Assembly (NCBI RefSeq): GCF_020911865.1
Contig: NZ_CP087131.1
Span: 62,001-126,000, forward strand
DNA length: 64,000 nucleotides
Direction of reading: 5' to 3'
DNA from: Chryseobacterium sp. C-71
GTDB taxonomy: Bacteria; Bacteroidota; Bacteroidia; Flavobacteriales; Weeksellaceae
Part shown: positions 25,160 to 34,153 of the stretch, one piece after another
Layout of the letters: the number at the start of each line of letters is the position of its first letter
Position numbering within the stretch: position 1 is the first letter of the stretch
Program-made: the position numbers and the translations under genes
The notes under the pieces: model-generated
What the model was told of the DNA's origin: nothing
Database searches by the model: none
The model's input: the letters and a program-made list of their open reading frames with translations, nothing else

Positions 25160-27364
25160 TTAAATTCTGATGACTTTAGAAACACCGTCGATATCTTTTA
25201 GTTTTTTAAAAGTTTCATCGAGTTGACTTCTGTTTTTTACTTCAAGATTGATATTTCCGGTGAAAACGCCGTTGTTCGATTCAATTGACATACTCTTCAT
25301 ATCCATACCCATTGCACCGCTGATTACTGCAGTAATGTCATTGATCATTCCCATTCTGTCGAGTCCCTCGATCTCAATTTTAATACGGTTTTTGAAGCTT
25401 TCTTCATTTACCCATTTAGCAGGAATTACACGATAATCGTACTGAGCTCTCAGGTTGATCGCATTCGGACAATTGTCACTGTGTACTTTTATACCTTCGG
25501 AAATGGTGATAAATCCAAAAATTTTGTCTCCCGGGATTACGGTACAACATTTTGCATAACTGTAATTCAGTTTTTCTTCATCTTTCCCGAAAACAATCAT
25601 ATCCAGATTGATCTCTTTTGGCTCTACATAATGTTGGTTTTTTGTAGGTGATTTTCTGAATCTTGAAAGTAGGTTGTTGAATACGTTTTTACTTTCAATG
25701 TATTTTCTTAAACTACTCGCATCCAATTCATTCGTCTGGAATTTCAAAAATAGTTCCTGAGAGGTTTTCAGATTGAAAAACTTCTGAAGTTTATTGATTT
25801 CTTCATCATTAAAATTGATCTTTGCATGTCTCAATTTTCTGCGAAGAATTTCTTTCCCTTCGTCGACCAAAGAGTTTTTCTCAGAATTTAGATACCCTTT
25901 TATTTTTGATTTGGCTTTGGAAGTTACTACAAACTCCAGCCAATCAAACTTTGGTTTCTGGTTTTGAGACGAAAGAATATCTACCTGATCGCCATTTTGC
26001 AAAACATAAGAAATAGGGACTAATTTTCCATTGATCTTTGCTCCCAAGCACTTCATTCCTAAATCTGAGTGCACAGAAAATGCAAAATCTAAAGCGGTTG
26101 CATTAGTGGGAAGAATTTTAATCTCACCTTTTGGCGTAAAGACAAAAACTTCTTTAGAATATAAATTAAGTTTAATATTATCTAAAAGCTCAGAAGTAGA
26201 GAGATTCTGCTGTTGCTCAAGAACATCACGAATTTCGGTAACCCATTTCTCGAAATTTCGGTCGTCATTGGTTTGTTTGTAGCCTTCCTTGTACTTGTAA
26301 TGTGCGGCAACACCTTTTTCAGCGATGTCATCCATTCTGTCTGAACGGATTTGCACTTCAATCCATTTTTTATCAGGACCAAGCACCGTTAAATGTAAAC
26401 TTTCATAGCCCGTAGAACGTGGTTGCGTAATCCAGTCACGCATTCTCGACGGATTGCTGTGATAAACATCCGTTACTATCGAATAAATTTTCCAGGCCAA
26501 AAATTTCTCATTTTTAGCATCTGATTTATAAATGATTCTGATGGCGTAATTGTCAAAAACTTCCTCAAAAGTAACGCCCTGCTTGAGCATTTTTCTGTAA
26601 ATCGACGAAATCGCTTTTGCACGGCCTTTGATGGTGACATTCAGCCCTTCGTCTTTTAAACGTACAGAAACCTCTTTTTTAAACTCTTCGATGTATCGCT
26701 CTCTGTTTTCCTTGGCAAGTTCTAATTTTTGCGTTATTTCATTATAAACATCCGGACTGTTATACTTCAATGATAAGTCCTCTAATTCAGATTTGATATT
26801 GTACAAACCTAAACGGTGTGCGAGTGGAGCATAAATGTAAACAGTTTCTGAAGCAATTTTTTTCTGCTTGTCCGGCGCCATGCTTTCCAACGTTCTCATA
26901 TTGTGAAGTCGGTCTGCAATTTTGATCAAGATTACACGAAAATCTTCTGAAAGGGTGAGGAGTAGTTTTCTGTAATTTTCAGACTGCACAGAGATGTTCT
27001 GATGGTTCATGATTGAGATCTTGGTCAATCCGTTGACAATTTCCGCAATTTTATCACCAAAAATTTTTTTCAGGTCTTCGTAGGTGTAATCAGAATCTTC
27101 AATCACATCATGCAACAATGCACAGGCAATCGACGTTGCACCTAAACCAATTTCTGTCGCAACAATCTTTGCCACCGCAATAGGATGGTAGATGTACGGT
27201 TCCCCGGTTTTTCTTCTTTGGTCTTTGTGTGCATCTAATGCAATATCAAAAGCCTTTCGGATGAGTTTGTTGTTCTCTTCATCCAAAGTTCTGTATGTGT
27301 TAGAAATCAGGTCTTTATACCTCGCTAAGATTTCTTTATTCTCTTGTTCTAAGTCGTAACTCAT
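25160..27364 (-). CDS. Bifunctional (p)ppGpp synthetase/hydrolase, RelA/SpoT (Rsh)
   Basis: 734 residues. The HD hydrolase domain has YIYHP (His60) and LLHDVIEDSD (H85-D86...E89-D90), so the hydrolase looks intact. The synthetase domain has QPRSTGYESLHLTV and EVQIRS. TGS (residues about 395-455), a conserved-Cys region with the CCTVIPGD motif, and a C-terminal ACT domain follow. It is the single long stringent-response enzyme expected for the group, and it makes and degrades (p)ppGpp in response to starvation. Cotranscribed with nhaA. Confidence 0.92.
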   Translation of the reverse strand: MSYDLEQENKEILARYKDLISNTYRTLDEENNKLIRKAFDIALDAHKDQRRKTGEPYIYHPIAVAKIVATEIGLGATSIACALLHDVIEDSDYTYEDLKKIFGDKIAEIVNGLTKISIMNHQNISVQSENYRKLLLTLSEDFRVILIKIADRLHNMRTLESMAPDKQKKIASETVYIYAPLAHRLGLYNIKSELEDLSLKYNSPDVYNEITQKLELAKENRERYIEEFKKEVSVRLKDEGLNVTIKGRAKAISSIYRKMLKQGVTFEEVFDNYAIRIIYKSDAKNEKFLAWKIYSIVTDVYHSNPSRMRDWITQPRSTGYESLHLTVLGPDKKWIEVQIRSDRMDDIAEKGVAAHYKYKEGYKQTNDDRNFEKWVTEIRDVLEQQQNLSTSELLDNIKLNLYSKEVFVFTPKGEIKILPTNATALDFAFSVHSDLGMKCLGAKINGKLVPISYVLQNGDQVDILSSQNQKPKFDWLEFVVTSKAKSKIKGYLNSEKNSLVDEGKEILRRKLRHAKINFNDEEINKLQKFFNLKTSQELFLKFQTNELDASSLRKYIESKNVFNNLLSRFRKSPTKNQHYVEPKEINLDMIVFGKDEEKLNYSYAKCCTVIPGDKIFGFITISEGIKVHSDNCPNAINLRAQYDYRVIPAKWVNEESFKNRIKIEIEGLDRMGMINDITAVISGAMGMDMKSMSIESNNGVFTGNINLEVKNRSQLDETFKKLKDIDGVSKVIRI

Positions 27365-27432
27365 TTGTGTAAAAGGCTTTGTTTAAACGAAAATACGAAA
27401 AATATGGCTATTTGTCAATTCTATAAACTAAA

Positions 27433-27457
27433 AATCCGTAGAAAAAATTCTACGGAT
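27433..27457 (-). terminator. Terminator between the small gene 27484-27849 and rsh
   Basis: The perfect stem ATCCGTAGAA / TTCTACGGAT is followed on the minus strand by a T5 run, 27 bases after the stop of the 27484-27849 gene. It separates that gene from rsh. Confidence 0.75.
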
Positions 27458-27483
27458 CTGGTTATGAGTTTTTAGTTTTAATT

Positions 27484-27849
27484 TTAAGATTTCACTTCAG
27501 AATTTATTCCGTCATGCTGTACTTTGATTCTTACATCGGGGCTGCTGTGAATTTCAGCTCTACACCTTGCATCAATGTATTTTTTTATGTTGCTGTAGGA
27601 TGCTTGTTCGATGCTCATGTTTTCAAATAAATACGTTTTGACAACAGAATTTTGATGAAATATATTCTGCGCTGCTGTTAACTGTTCATTATCTCTAATC
27701 TGTACACTCGCCATATATTGTGAATGCGGATGATCTTCTAGGAGATAAACTATATAATCAGAGTTTTCAAACCCCGAAGTTTCAACTTCGTTTTCTAACC
27801 GCTTATAATCACTGTGACGTTCAAATATTCCTGTTAAAATGCTTGACAT
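27484..27849 (-). CDS. Small cytoplasmic protein of unknown function
   Basis: 121 residues from ATG 27849 (MSSILTGIFE); a start further upstream at 27891 would add 14 residues without apparent conservation. The sequence starts TGIFERHSDYKRLENEVETSGFE, which resembles the stress-protein domain (YflT/17M-like: short ferredoxin-like beta-alpha units that begin with a 'FxxxxDAxxAvxxLxxxGF' pattern), but I am not certain. It carries its own terminator. The upstream region has no clear TAnnTTTG. Confidence 0.55.
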   Translation of the reverse strand: MSSILTGIFERHSDYKRLENEVETSGFENSDYIVYLLEDHPHSQYMASVQIRDNEQLTAAQNIFHQNSVVKTYLFENMSIEQASYSNIKKYIDARCRAEIHSSPDVRIKVQHDGINSEVKS

Positions 27850-27989
27850 AGTAATTTTGTTTTGGTACTTAAAGATAGTACTATTTTTCAAATAATTGGC
27901 AAAAATTTAATAAAATTTGATATATTTTATTTTATCTATAAAAAATTAATAATAATTAAGATATTATCTATTTTGATTGAGTTTTCATT

Positions 27990-28915
27990 TTAGTCTAGTT
28001 TCTTCCATTTTTCATCTCTCATAATATAGTCAATCTTTTCATAAAATTTTACTAGTCCTAAAGTTCCCTTTTCACCATAGTCGTAAATTTTTTTTCTTTT
28101 ACCATTGTCAAAAATAATTTCAGTTACTTTTGATGGACAGTCTGAACATTCAATGGAGTACTTGTCTTCTAAATTTTCAAAACCTATTTGATTAAGTTCT
28201 TCAGCAATATTCTTAGAACTGGAAATATTATTTCCGCTGTATCTTCCTTCAAGATTTTTATAAAAGTTTGATTGAAGAATAATCGAATCTTTGTTTAGAG
28301 TTAATTGATATTCTATTCCTGGCGCATACCCTCCAATTTGAGTGAAAATTATCTTTTCAATATGATGCTTATTTATTGATGATATAAATTCTGTCAACTG
28401 ATTATTTTTAATCATTAATGTATCATATTGAATCAAATCATTCTTGTTGTCACTATGTCTTTTAAAATTAACCAGCTTGATGAGATGTTGATTTCTATGA
28501 AAGATTATTTTGGCAGAAAATATGTCGTAAACTTTCTGCTTTCCAGGATTTAACAATTGATAACCAGCATCACTACTCAACAATAAAACAGTGTGGTAAT
28601 AATCTTCATTAATTAATATTTTAACAATAATATTATCCTTGGTCTCTGGATAACTTAAATTTACTAAATAATCTTTCTTACCATCATCATTTAAATCTGC
28701 TTCATAAATTGGTTTGAAATTTTCCTTTTTTTTGTTTCTCTGAAAGTTTTTATAGAATCAATAAAATCTGCACCGTAAGAAAAATCCTTTTTCAGTTCTG
28801 AATTTTCATAGCCTTTATGTGAATGTATAATTTCCAGAATCTCACTTTCATTGAGTTCTGTTTTCTCACAGGAGTGCAGAAGAAAAATTCCAATTAAAAT
28901 ATAAATTAATTTCAT
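27990..28915 (-). pseudogene. Lipoprotein with DUF6438-like C-terminus, split by a -1 shift in an A8 run
   Basis: Two frames must be joined to give one protein. The first (28915-28691) has signal peptide and lipobox LLHSC (Cys16) and runs to residue 63 (ETKK). The A8 run at 28726-28733 (minus strand, followed by GG) then throws it into a stop 12 codons later. The -1 frame continues without interruption from ENFKPIYEADLNDDGKKDYL to the stop at 27990; its C-terminal ECSDCPSKVTEIIFDNGKRK looks like a DUF6438 unit. One added A restores the frame. It could be a sequencing error, a decayed gene, phase variation, or frameshifting on AAAAAAG. Next to acs, but separated by acs's terminator. Confidence 0.6.
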
Positions 28916-28932
28916 TACGAATGTTTTAAGGA

Positions 28933-28964
28933 TAAAAAAGCCCGTCTAAAAAATTAAACAGGCT
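28933..28964 (-). terminator. Terminator after acs
   Basis: On the minus strand AGCCTGTTTAA pairs with TTAGACGGGCT (G-U pairs included) around a T-rich loop and is followed by T6, starting 19 bases after the acs stop. Confidence 0.75.
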
Positions 28965-28983
28965 CTAAATTATTTAAATAAAA

Positions 28984-30891
28984 TTAAATTCTCTCATTTT
29001 TAATTTCCTCTACAATTTCGGGATTCAACAGAGTAGAAGTGTCTCCGAAATTAGAGAAGTCACCTTCCGCAATTTTTCTTAAAATTCTACGCATAATTTT
29101 TCCTGAACGTGTTTTCGGAAGTCCGGAGACAAACTGAATTTTATCTAATTTAGCAATCGGACCAATCTGATCTGAGATCAACTGATTGATTTCCTTAACT
29201 AAATTTTCCTGCTTTCTGTCTGATCCCGAATCTTTTAAAATCACAAAACCATACAATGCACTTCCTTTGATATCATGAGGAAATCCTACAATTGCAGATT
29301 CTGCTACAGCCGGATGTTCGTTGATGCTGTCTTCAATCGGTGCAGTTCCTAAATTGTGTCCCGAAACAATTACCACATCATCTACACGACCCGTAATTCT
29401 GTAATAACCTACTTCGTCTCTCAAAGCACCGTCACCAGTGAAATATTTCCCCGGAAATGCTGAGAAATAAGTCTCTTTATATCTTTGGTGATCTCCCCAA
29501 ATCGTTCTCGCAATTCCCGGCCACGGAAAACGGATGCAGAGATTTCCGGTCACCTGATTTCCTGTAATTTCATTGCGTTTGTCATCCATTAAGACAGGCT
29601 GAATTCCCGGTAACGGAAGGGTTGCATACGTCGGTTTTGTCGGTGTAACGAAAGGAATAGGAGAGATCATGATTCCGCCGGTTTCCGTCTGCCACCAGGT
29701 GTCTACAATCGGACATTTTTTTCTTCCGACATGATCGTTGAACCAATGCCACGCTTCATCATTAATCGGTTCTCCAACAGATCCGATTACTCTTAATGAG
29801 CTTAAATCATGTTTATCAACCCATTCAGCACTTTCTTTTGCTAAAGAACGGATAGCAGTTGGAGCTGTATAAAATTGGGTAACTTTATGTTTTTCAATCA
29901 CTTCCCAGAATCTGTCTGGTTCAGGATAAGTCGGAATTCCTTCGAAAATTACAGTAGTTGCACCGTTCAAAAGTGGTCCGTAAAGAATGTAAGAATGCCC
30001 GGTAATCCAGCCAATATCTGCCGTACACCAGTAAATATCATTTTCCTGATAATTAAAAACATTTTTGAACGTGTACGCCGAATAAACCATGTATCCTGCT
30101 GAAGTATGAAGCATCCCTTTTGGTTTTCCCGTAGAGCCTGAAGTGTACAGAATAAACAAAGGATCTTCTGCATCCATAATAATGGTTACGAAATCTGCAG
30201 ATGCTTTTTTGTATAAATCTTCCATCCAGAAATCTCTGCCTTCCTTCATTTTAACCTCGTTGTTGGTGCGTTTTACAACCAAAACTTTTTCTACGGTAGG
30301 ACATTTTTCTACTGCTTCGTCTATAATCGATTTTAAATCTAAAACTTTACTTCCTCTGTAACTTCCGTCGGAAGTAATCAGCATTTTTGCACTACAATCA
30401 TTCACTCTGGAAACCACAGCAGAAGCCGAGAATCCCGCAAATATTACGGAATGAACTGCTCCCAATTTTGCACAAGCTAACATTGTAACCGCCAATTCAG
30501 GAATCATTGGAAGATAGATGCAGACTCTGTCGCCTTTTTGGATTCCCATGTCTTTCAAAACATTGGCTGTCTTGTTGACTCTTTCGTACAGTTCGTTGTA
30601 GGAAATGTGCTGGGCTTCTTCTTTAGGGTCGTTGGGTTCCCAGATGATGGCTGTTTTTTCACCACGCACTGATAAATGTCTGTCGAGGCAGTTTTTGGTG
30701 ATATTTAATTTAGCATCTTTAAACCAAGTGATTTTTGCTTCATTCATATCATATTTTACCACCTTGCTCCATCTTTGATACCAGACAAAATTTTTGTCAG
30801 CCACCTTGTCCCAGAATTTTTTCGGGTTTTTGATTGATTTTTTGTACTCTTCAAAGTAGTGCGGTAAATCTTCTATCACGTAATTTCTCAT
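28984..30891 (-). CDS. acs: Acetyl-CoA synthetase (AMP-forming)
   Basis: 635 residues. The adenylation motif is YTSGSTGKPKGM near residue 262; the hinge block YYRITGRVDDVVIVSGHNLG is near 513, and the C-terminal PKTRSGKIMRR contains the Lys acetylated in other Acs enzymes. It activates acetate to acetyl-CoA via acetyl-AMP in the cytoplasm. It ends the minus-strand carboxylate cluster, with a 366-base gap upstream that holds a dispersed repeat and a gene remnant, so it may have its own promoter. In Vibrio and Pseudomonas the SLC5-kinase CrbS, similar to the one in this cluster, controls acs. Confidence 0.93.
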   Translation of the reverse strand: MRNYVIEDLPHYFEEYKKSIKNPKKFWDKVADKNFVWYQRWSKVVKYDMNEAKITWFKDAKLNITKNCLDRHLSVRGEKTAIIWEPNDPKEEAQHISYNELYERVNKTANVLKDMGIQKGDRVCIYLPMIPELAVTMLACAKLGAVHSVIFAGFSASAVVSRVNDCSAKMLITSDGSYRGSKVLDLKSIIDEAVEKCPTVEKVLVVKRTNNEVKMKEGRDFWMEDLYKKASADFVTIIMDAEDPLFILYTSGSTGKPKGMLHTSAGYMVYSAYTFKNVFNYQENDIYWCTADIGWITGHSYILYGPLLNGATTVIFEGIPTYPEPDRFWEVIEKHKVTQFYTAPTAIRSLAKESAEWVDKHDLSSLRVIGSVGEPINDEAWHWFNDHVGRKKCPIVDTWWQTETGGIMISPIPFVTPTKPTYATLPLPGIQPVLMDDKRNEITGNQVTGNLCIRFPWPGIARTIWGDHQRYKETYFSAFPGKYFTGDGALRDEVGYYRITGRVDDVVIVSGHNLGTAPIEDSINEHPAVAESAIVGFPHDIKGSALYGFVILKDSGSDRKQENLVKEINQLISDQIGPIAKLDKIQFVSGLPKTRSGKIMRRILRKIAEGDFSNFGDTSTLLNPEIVEEIKNERI

Positions 30892-30957
30892 ACTTTTTCT
30901 TTTTAGAATTATTTATTGTTTATTTTTTTATTTAAGTAGTGTCTTTTCGATTTTCAA

Positions 30958-31045
30958 ATTGAACACGAAGCGCACGAAGTTTTTTTACTACAAACTGCTT
31001 TTAAGTCTCACAAAGCCGTTTCACTTGTGTAAGACTTTGTTTTTT
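30958..31045. repeat. Dispersed repeat, copy 1 (GCACGAAG...GTTTCA family)
   Basis: A stretch containing CACGAAG, TTTTTTTACTACAAACTG, TTTTAAGT, CACAAAG and CGTTTCACTT in this order. The same succession of motifs recurs at 37365-37520 and 62400-62480. Each copy lies just upstream of a minus-strand gene start. Confidence 0.6.
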
Positions 31046-31048
31046 TAT

Positions 31049-31217
31049 TTAACTATCAATAATTGTATTTAGTTGAAGTTCCATGATTGGTAAAAATCTA
31101 TTTTTGATTGATGTTTCAATTTGCCAGGTTTTTATAAATCCGAAACTTTCATAAATTTCTCTGCATTCGCGTCGTCGTCCAGAAGTATTCTTGTTCTTTT
31201 GCTTTGTTTTATTTTAA
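31049..31217 (-). pseudogene. Possible C-terminal remnant of an acetyltransferase-like protein
   Basis: The frame that ends at the TAA 31051-31049 encodes ...SGRRRECREIYESFGFIKTW and then IETSIKNRFLPIMELQL. The YESFGFIKT segment is like the end of a GNAT fold. No start is found in this frame; it is closed by an in-frame stop at about 31218. I consider it a gene remnant, weakly supported. Confidence 0.3.
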
Positions 31218-31257
31218 AAATGAAATCATTCAAATCTGACTTTCGCATTTATTTAAA

Positions 31258-33144
31258 TTACTTTCTGTATTCCTGAATTTTATCTTTCAATTCATCAATA
31301 ATCTTCTCATCATCAATCGTTGACGGAATCTGAAATTCCTTTCCATCAATAATCGTCCTGATCAATTTTCTTAAAATCTTTCCTGAGCGGGTTTTTGGAA
31401 GTCGTTTAACTACCATTACGCTTTTTAAAAATGCTACTGCACCAATTTTTTCTCTGACTTGTAGAATGATTTCTTTCTCTACATCTGCTTCTGAAATTGC
31501 ACTACCATTTTTTAAAACAACCGTTGCAAAAGGAACTTGTCCACGCAAATCATCATCAATTCCTACAACAGCACATTCGGCAATATCGGGATGTGAAGAA
31601 ACAATTTCTTCCATTTCCGAAGTTGAAAGTCGGTGACCGGCTACATTGATGACATCATCTACACGACCTGTAATAAAAATATATCCGTCTTCATCTTTTA
31701 TAGCTCCATCTCCAGAAAAGTAATAGCCTTTATATTGTGATAAATAACTTTTCTCAAAACGATCGTAATCATTCCAGATTCCCAACATTGCCCCTGGAGG
31801 AAGCGGAAGTTTGATGACTAAGTAACCCTCTTTATGTTCATCTAATTCGTAACCATTTTCGTCAAAAATTTTAATATCGTACCCCGGAATCGGTTTTCCT
31901 GCTGAAGCTCTTTTAATTTTATAATCATCATCAAAAGTCATCAGACCTAACATCGGTGAACCAGATTCTGTCTGCCACCAATGATCGATAGCGGGAACTC
32001 CGATATGCTTTTCAAACCAGTCTAAAGTGGCAACATCACATCTTTCACCTGCCAGAAACTGTTTTTTCAAATGTGATAAGTCGTATTTTTTCACCAATTC
32101 ACCATTCGGGTCTTCTTTTTTAATCGCTCTGATGGCTGTTGGAGCTGTAAACATTGCAGCCACTTTATATTCAGAAATAATTCTCCAGAAAGTTCCTGCA
32201 TCAGGAGTCATAATGGGTTTTCCTTCAAAGATGATAGTGGTATTTCTGTTAATTAAAGGGCCGTAAACGCTGTAACTGTGACCGACTGCCCAACCAAAAT
32301 CTGATGCTGCCCAAAAAGTTTCGCCGTGCTCAATGCCATAAATATATTTCATTGAGAATTTCAAAGCGGTTGCGTAACCTCCCGTATCTCTTGTGATTCC
32401 TTTTGGTTTGCCAGTTGTTCCGGAAGTGTAAAGTAAGTATAACGGATGATTTGATTCTATTGAAACACAATCTGCAGGTTTGGACTTTTCAACTAACTCT
32501 TCATAATCGATGATGCCTTCAAACATTTCATGTTGATTATCAACTAATTTTCTGTTGAAAACAATGATGTTTTCGACTTTATCCTGCGCCAGTTCAATCG
32601 TTTTTTCAACCAATGGCAGATAAGGAATTCTTTTCGCTATTTCAATTCCTGCGGTGGCTGTAATTAAAGCTTTAGGTTTGCAATCATCAATTCTTACGAC
32701 CAATTCGTGCGGCGCAAAACCTCCGAAAACAACATTATGAATCACTCCAATCCTTGCGCACGCCAACATCGAGAAAAGCGTTTGCGGTATCATCGGCATG
32801 TAAATTACTGCGGTGTCACCCTTTTTTAAACCTAAAGAAACTAATCCGCCAGCTAACTTCGAAATTTCTTCTTTGGCTTGATTAAAAGTATATTTTTTCT
32901 TCTGATTCGTCACCGGAGAATCGTAGATAATTGCAGTTTGTTCTCCAAAACCGTCTTCAATATGTTTATCGATGCAGAGGTAAGACATATTCAGTTTCCC
33001 ATCTGCAAACCATTGAGTGTAGTCGTTTTCATCTTTTGAAATAATTATATCGGGAAATTTAAACCACGAAATTTCCTGAGCCTGCTCTTTCCAAAACTGC
33101 TCTTTGTTTTCTATGCTTTGTTTAAATAAATTGTCTGCGTTCAT
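31258..33144 (-). CDS. Acyl-CoA synthetase, propionyl-CoA synthetase (PrpE)-like
   Basis: 628 residues from ATG 33144 (MNADNLFKQ); a longer start at 33171 adds nine unconserved residues. The adenylation motif is YTSGTTGKPKGI, the hinge is GYIFITGRVDDVINVAGHRLST and the C-terminal PKTRSGKILRK has the catalytic/acylated Lys. Short linkers, FGGFAPHELVVRIDD and the WWQTESGSP block fit PrpE/ACSS3 more closely than Acs. It likely activates propionate, possibly acetate. With acs it gives two AMP-forming synthetases in one cluster. Confidence 0.85.
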   Translation of the reverse strand: MNADNLFKQSIENKEQFWKEQAQEISWFKFPDIIISKDENDYTQWFADGKLNMSYLCIDKHIEDGFGEQTAIIYDSPVTNQKKKYTFNQAKEEISKLAGGLVSLGLKKGDTAVIYMPMIPQTLFSMLACARIGVIHNVVFGGFAPHELVVRIDDCKPKALITATAGIEIAKRIPYLPLVEKTIELAQDKVENIIVFNRKLVDNQHEMFEGIIDYEELVEKSKPADCVSIESNHPLYLLYTSGTTGKPKGITRDTGGYATALKFSMKYIYGIEHGETFWAASDFGWAVGHSYSVYGPLINRNTTIIFEGKPIMTPDAGTFWRIISEYKVAAMFTAPTAIRAIKKEDPNGELVKKYDLSHLKKQFLAGERCDVATLDWFEKHIGVPAIDHWWQTESGSPMLGLMTFDDDYKIKRASAGKPIPGYDIKIFDENGYELDEHKEGYLVIKLPLPPGAMLGIWNDYDRFEKSYLSQYKGYYFSGDGAIKDEDGYIFITGRVDDVINVAGHRLSTSEMEEIVSSHPDIAECAVVGIDDDLRGQVPFATVVLKNGSAISEADVEKEIILQVREKIGAVAFLKSVMVVKRLPKTRSGKILRKLIRTIIDGKEFQIPSTIDDEKIIDELKDKIQEYRK

Positions 33145-33184
33145 AATTTTTGTGTTTGATTTTTTAAACACTAATTATTCGTGT

Positions 33185-33550
33185 TTAAGCATTAAGCAGT
33201 TCCTCAATCTGAGAAATCAGTTTTTTTATCGAATATGGTTTTGTTACATACGCATCTGCTCCCATTTCCAGTCCTTTTTCAATGTCTTTTGGGTTATTTT
33301 TAGCACTCAGGAAAAGAACTTTCGTGTTGTTTAAATTGTCGTTCTTTTTGATTTCTTCTAAAGTGCTGTATCCGTCAAGATTGGGCATCATGATGTGGAG
33401 TAAAATTACGTCAGGAACAATCGTTTTCAGAAATTCCAAAACCTCATTTCCGTCTCTTGCGATGAAAACTTCGTAACCTATTTTCCGGAAACTGTATTCC
33501 AGGGACATTAATATTTTGTGTTCGTCATCTGCAATTAATATTTTTTTCAT
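33185..33550 (-). CDS. Single-domain response regulator lacking the phospho-acceptor Asp
   Basis: 121 residues, a lone CheY-like receiver with no output domain. The acidic pocket is kept (Asp8, Asp9), Ser82 and Lys104 (YVTKPYS) are present, but the phosphorylation site is His52: LLHIMMP where canonical receivers have LLDIMMP. The codon is CAC, one transversion away from GAC. It sits between the PrpE-like gene and a RAYT, downstream of the SLC5-kinase at 34341-37061, its presumed partner before loss of the Asp. It might act as an unphosphorylated competitor or be inactive. Confidence 0.85.
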   Translation of the reverse strand: MKKILIADDEHKILMSLEYSFRKIGYEVFIARDGNEVLEFLKTIVPDVILLHIMMPNLDGYSTLEEIKKNDNLNNTKVLFLSAKNNPKDIEKGLEMGADAYVTKPYSIKKLISQIEELLNA

Positions 33551-33598
33551 TGTGTATTTTCTTTATGATTCAACTTCATTGTTTTTTATGTTTTATCT

Positions 33599-33690
33599 GA
33601 TAACCCGCAAGGTTTAATTTTAATAGCCGTAGGTGAAACCTATGGAATGTAAATCATCATTCGCATCAAAACAACCCGATAGGGTTTAAT
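33599..33690. repeat. REP palindromes downstream of RAYT-1
   Basis: Three units: AACCCGCAAGGTTTAA (33602-33617), CCGTAGGTGAAACCTATGG (33627-33645) and AACCCGATAGGGTT (33673-33686). Two forms alternate: an AACCC/GGGTT form and a CC(A/G)TAGGT-GAA-ACCTATGG form. Confidence 0.85.
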
Positions 33691-34143
33691 TTAAATAATT
33701 TCACCTTCAAATATAATCCCATTCTCTTTCAATAACCTTTTAAATTCATGCTCAAACGTCTCTTTCTTGTGGTGTTCTTTTTGATTTTTAATATAATTTA
33801 TAACAGTTTCCTTTTCTCTCACCGAGATTGTAAATGCTCCATAACCTTCCTGCCATCCTTCGAACTCATCAAATAATCCAGATTCTTTCATCCATAAGTT
33901 TGATGCTACTTTAATATCTTTTACCAAACTGCTGAGATTCAAATTTGGATGTAAGTCACATAAAATATGAATGTGGTCTGGCATCCCATTAATTCTGTAT
34001 AATTTACATTTTTTATTGTTTAAAATACCCCAAATGTATTTGTAAAGTTCTGATTCATTTTTTTCATTAATGGCCTTTTCTCTGTGTTTTGTTCCAAAAA
34101 CAATGTGATAAAATATTTGTCTGTACGTTCCCATTTTTTCCAT
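33691..34143 (-). CDS. REP-associated tyrosine transposase (RAYT-1), IS200/IS605-like Y1 family
   Basis: 150 residues from ATG 34143 (MEKMGTYRQ) or 147 from the second Met (MGTYRQ). The HUH motif is MPDHIHIL (His57, His59) and the single catalytic Tyr is Tyr117 in VINYIKNQKEHH. Unlike IS200/605 insertion sequences it has no accessory gene or recognisable ends; it is embedded in arrays of REP palindromes, the hallmark of RAYTs, which are usually domesticated single-copy genes. It is inserted between the receiver gene and the SLC5-kinase. Paralogue of 53876-54325. Confidence 0.88.
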   Translation of the reverse strand: MEKMGTYRQIFYHIVFGTKHREKAINEKNESELYKYIWGILNNKKCKLYRINGMPDHIHILCDLHPNLNLSSLVKDIKVASNLWMKESGLFDEFEGWQEGYGAFTISVREKETVINYIKNQKEHHKKETFEHEFKRLLKENGIIFEGEII

Positions 34144-34153
34144 TTGTGTTTTT

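Larger units (their letters stand above)
30892..31257. other. Intergenic gap between acs and the PrpE-like gene
   Basis: 366 bases without an intact gene. From 30958 to 31045 it carries copy 1 of a dispersed repeat family (see repeats). From 31049 to about 31217 the minus strand holds a short stretch of what looks like the C-terminus of a decayed protein. No promoter could be assigned with confidence. Confidence 0.6.

Noticed and set aside
33691..34143. Complete IS200/IS605 insertion sequence
   Set aside because: No TnpB, no defined ends and a close association with REP palindromes; better explained as a domesticated RAYT.
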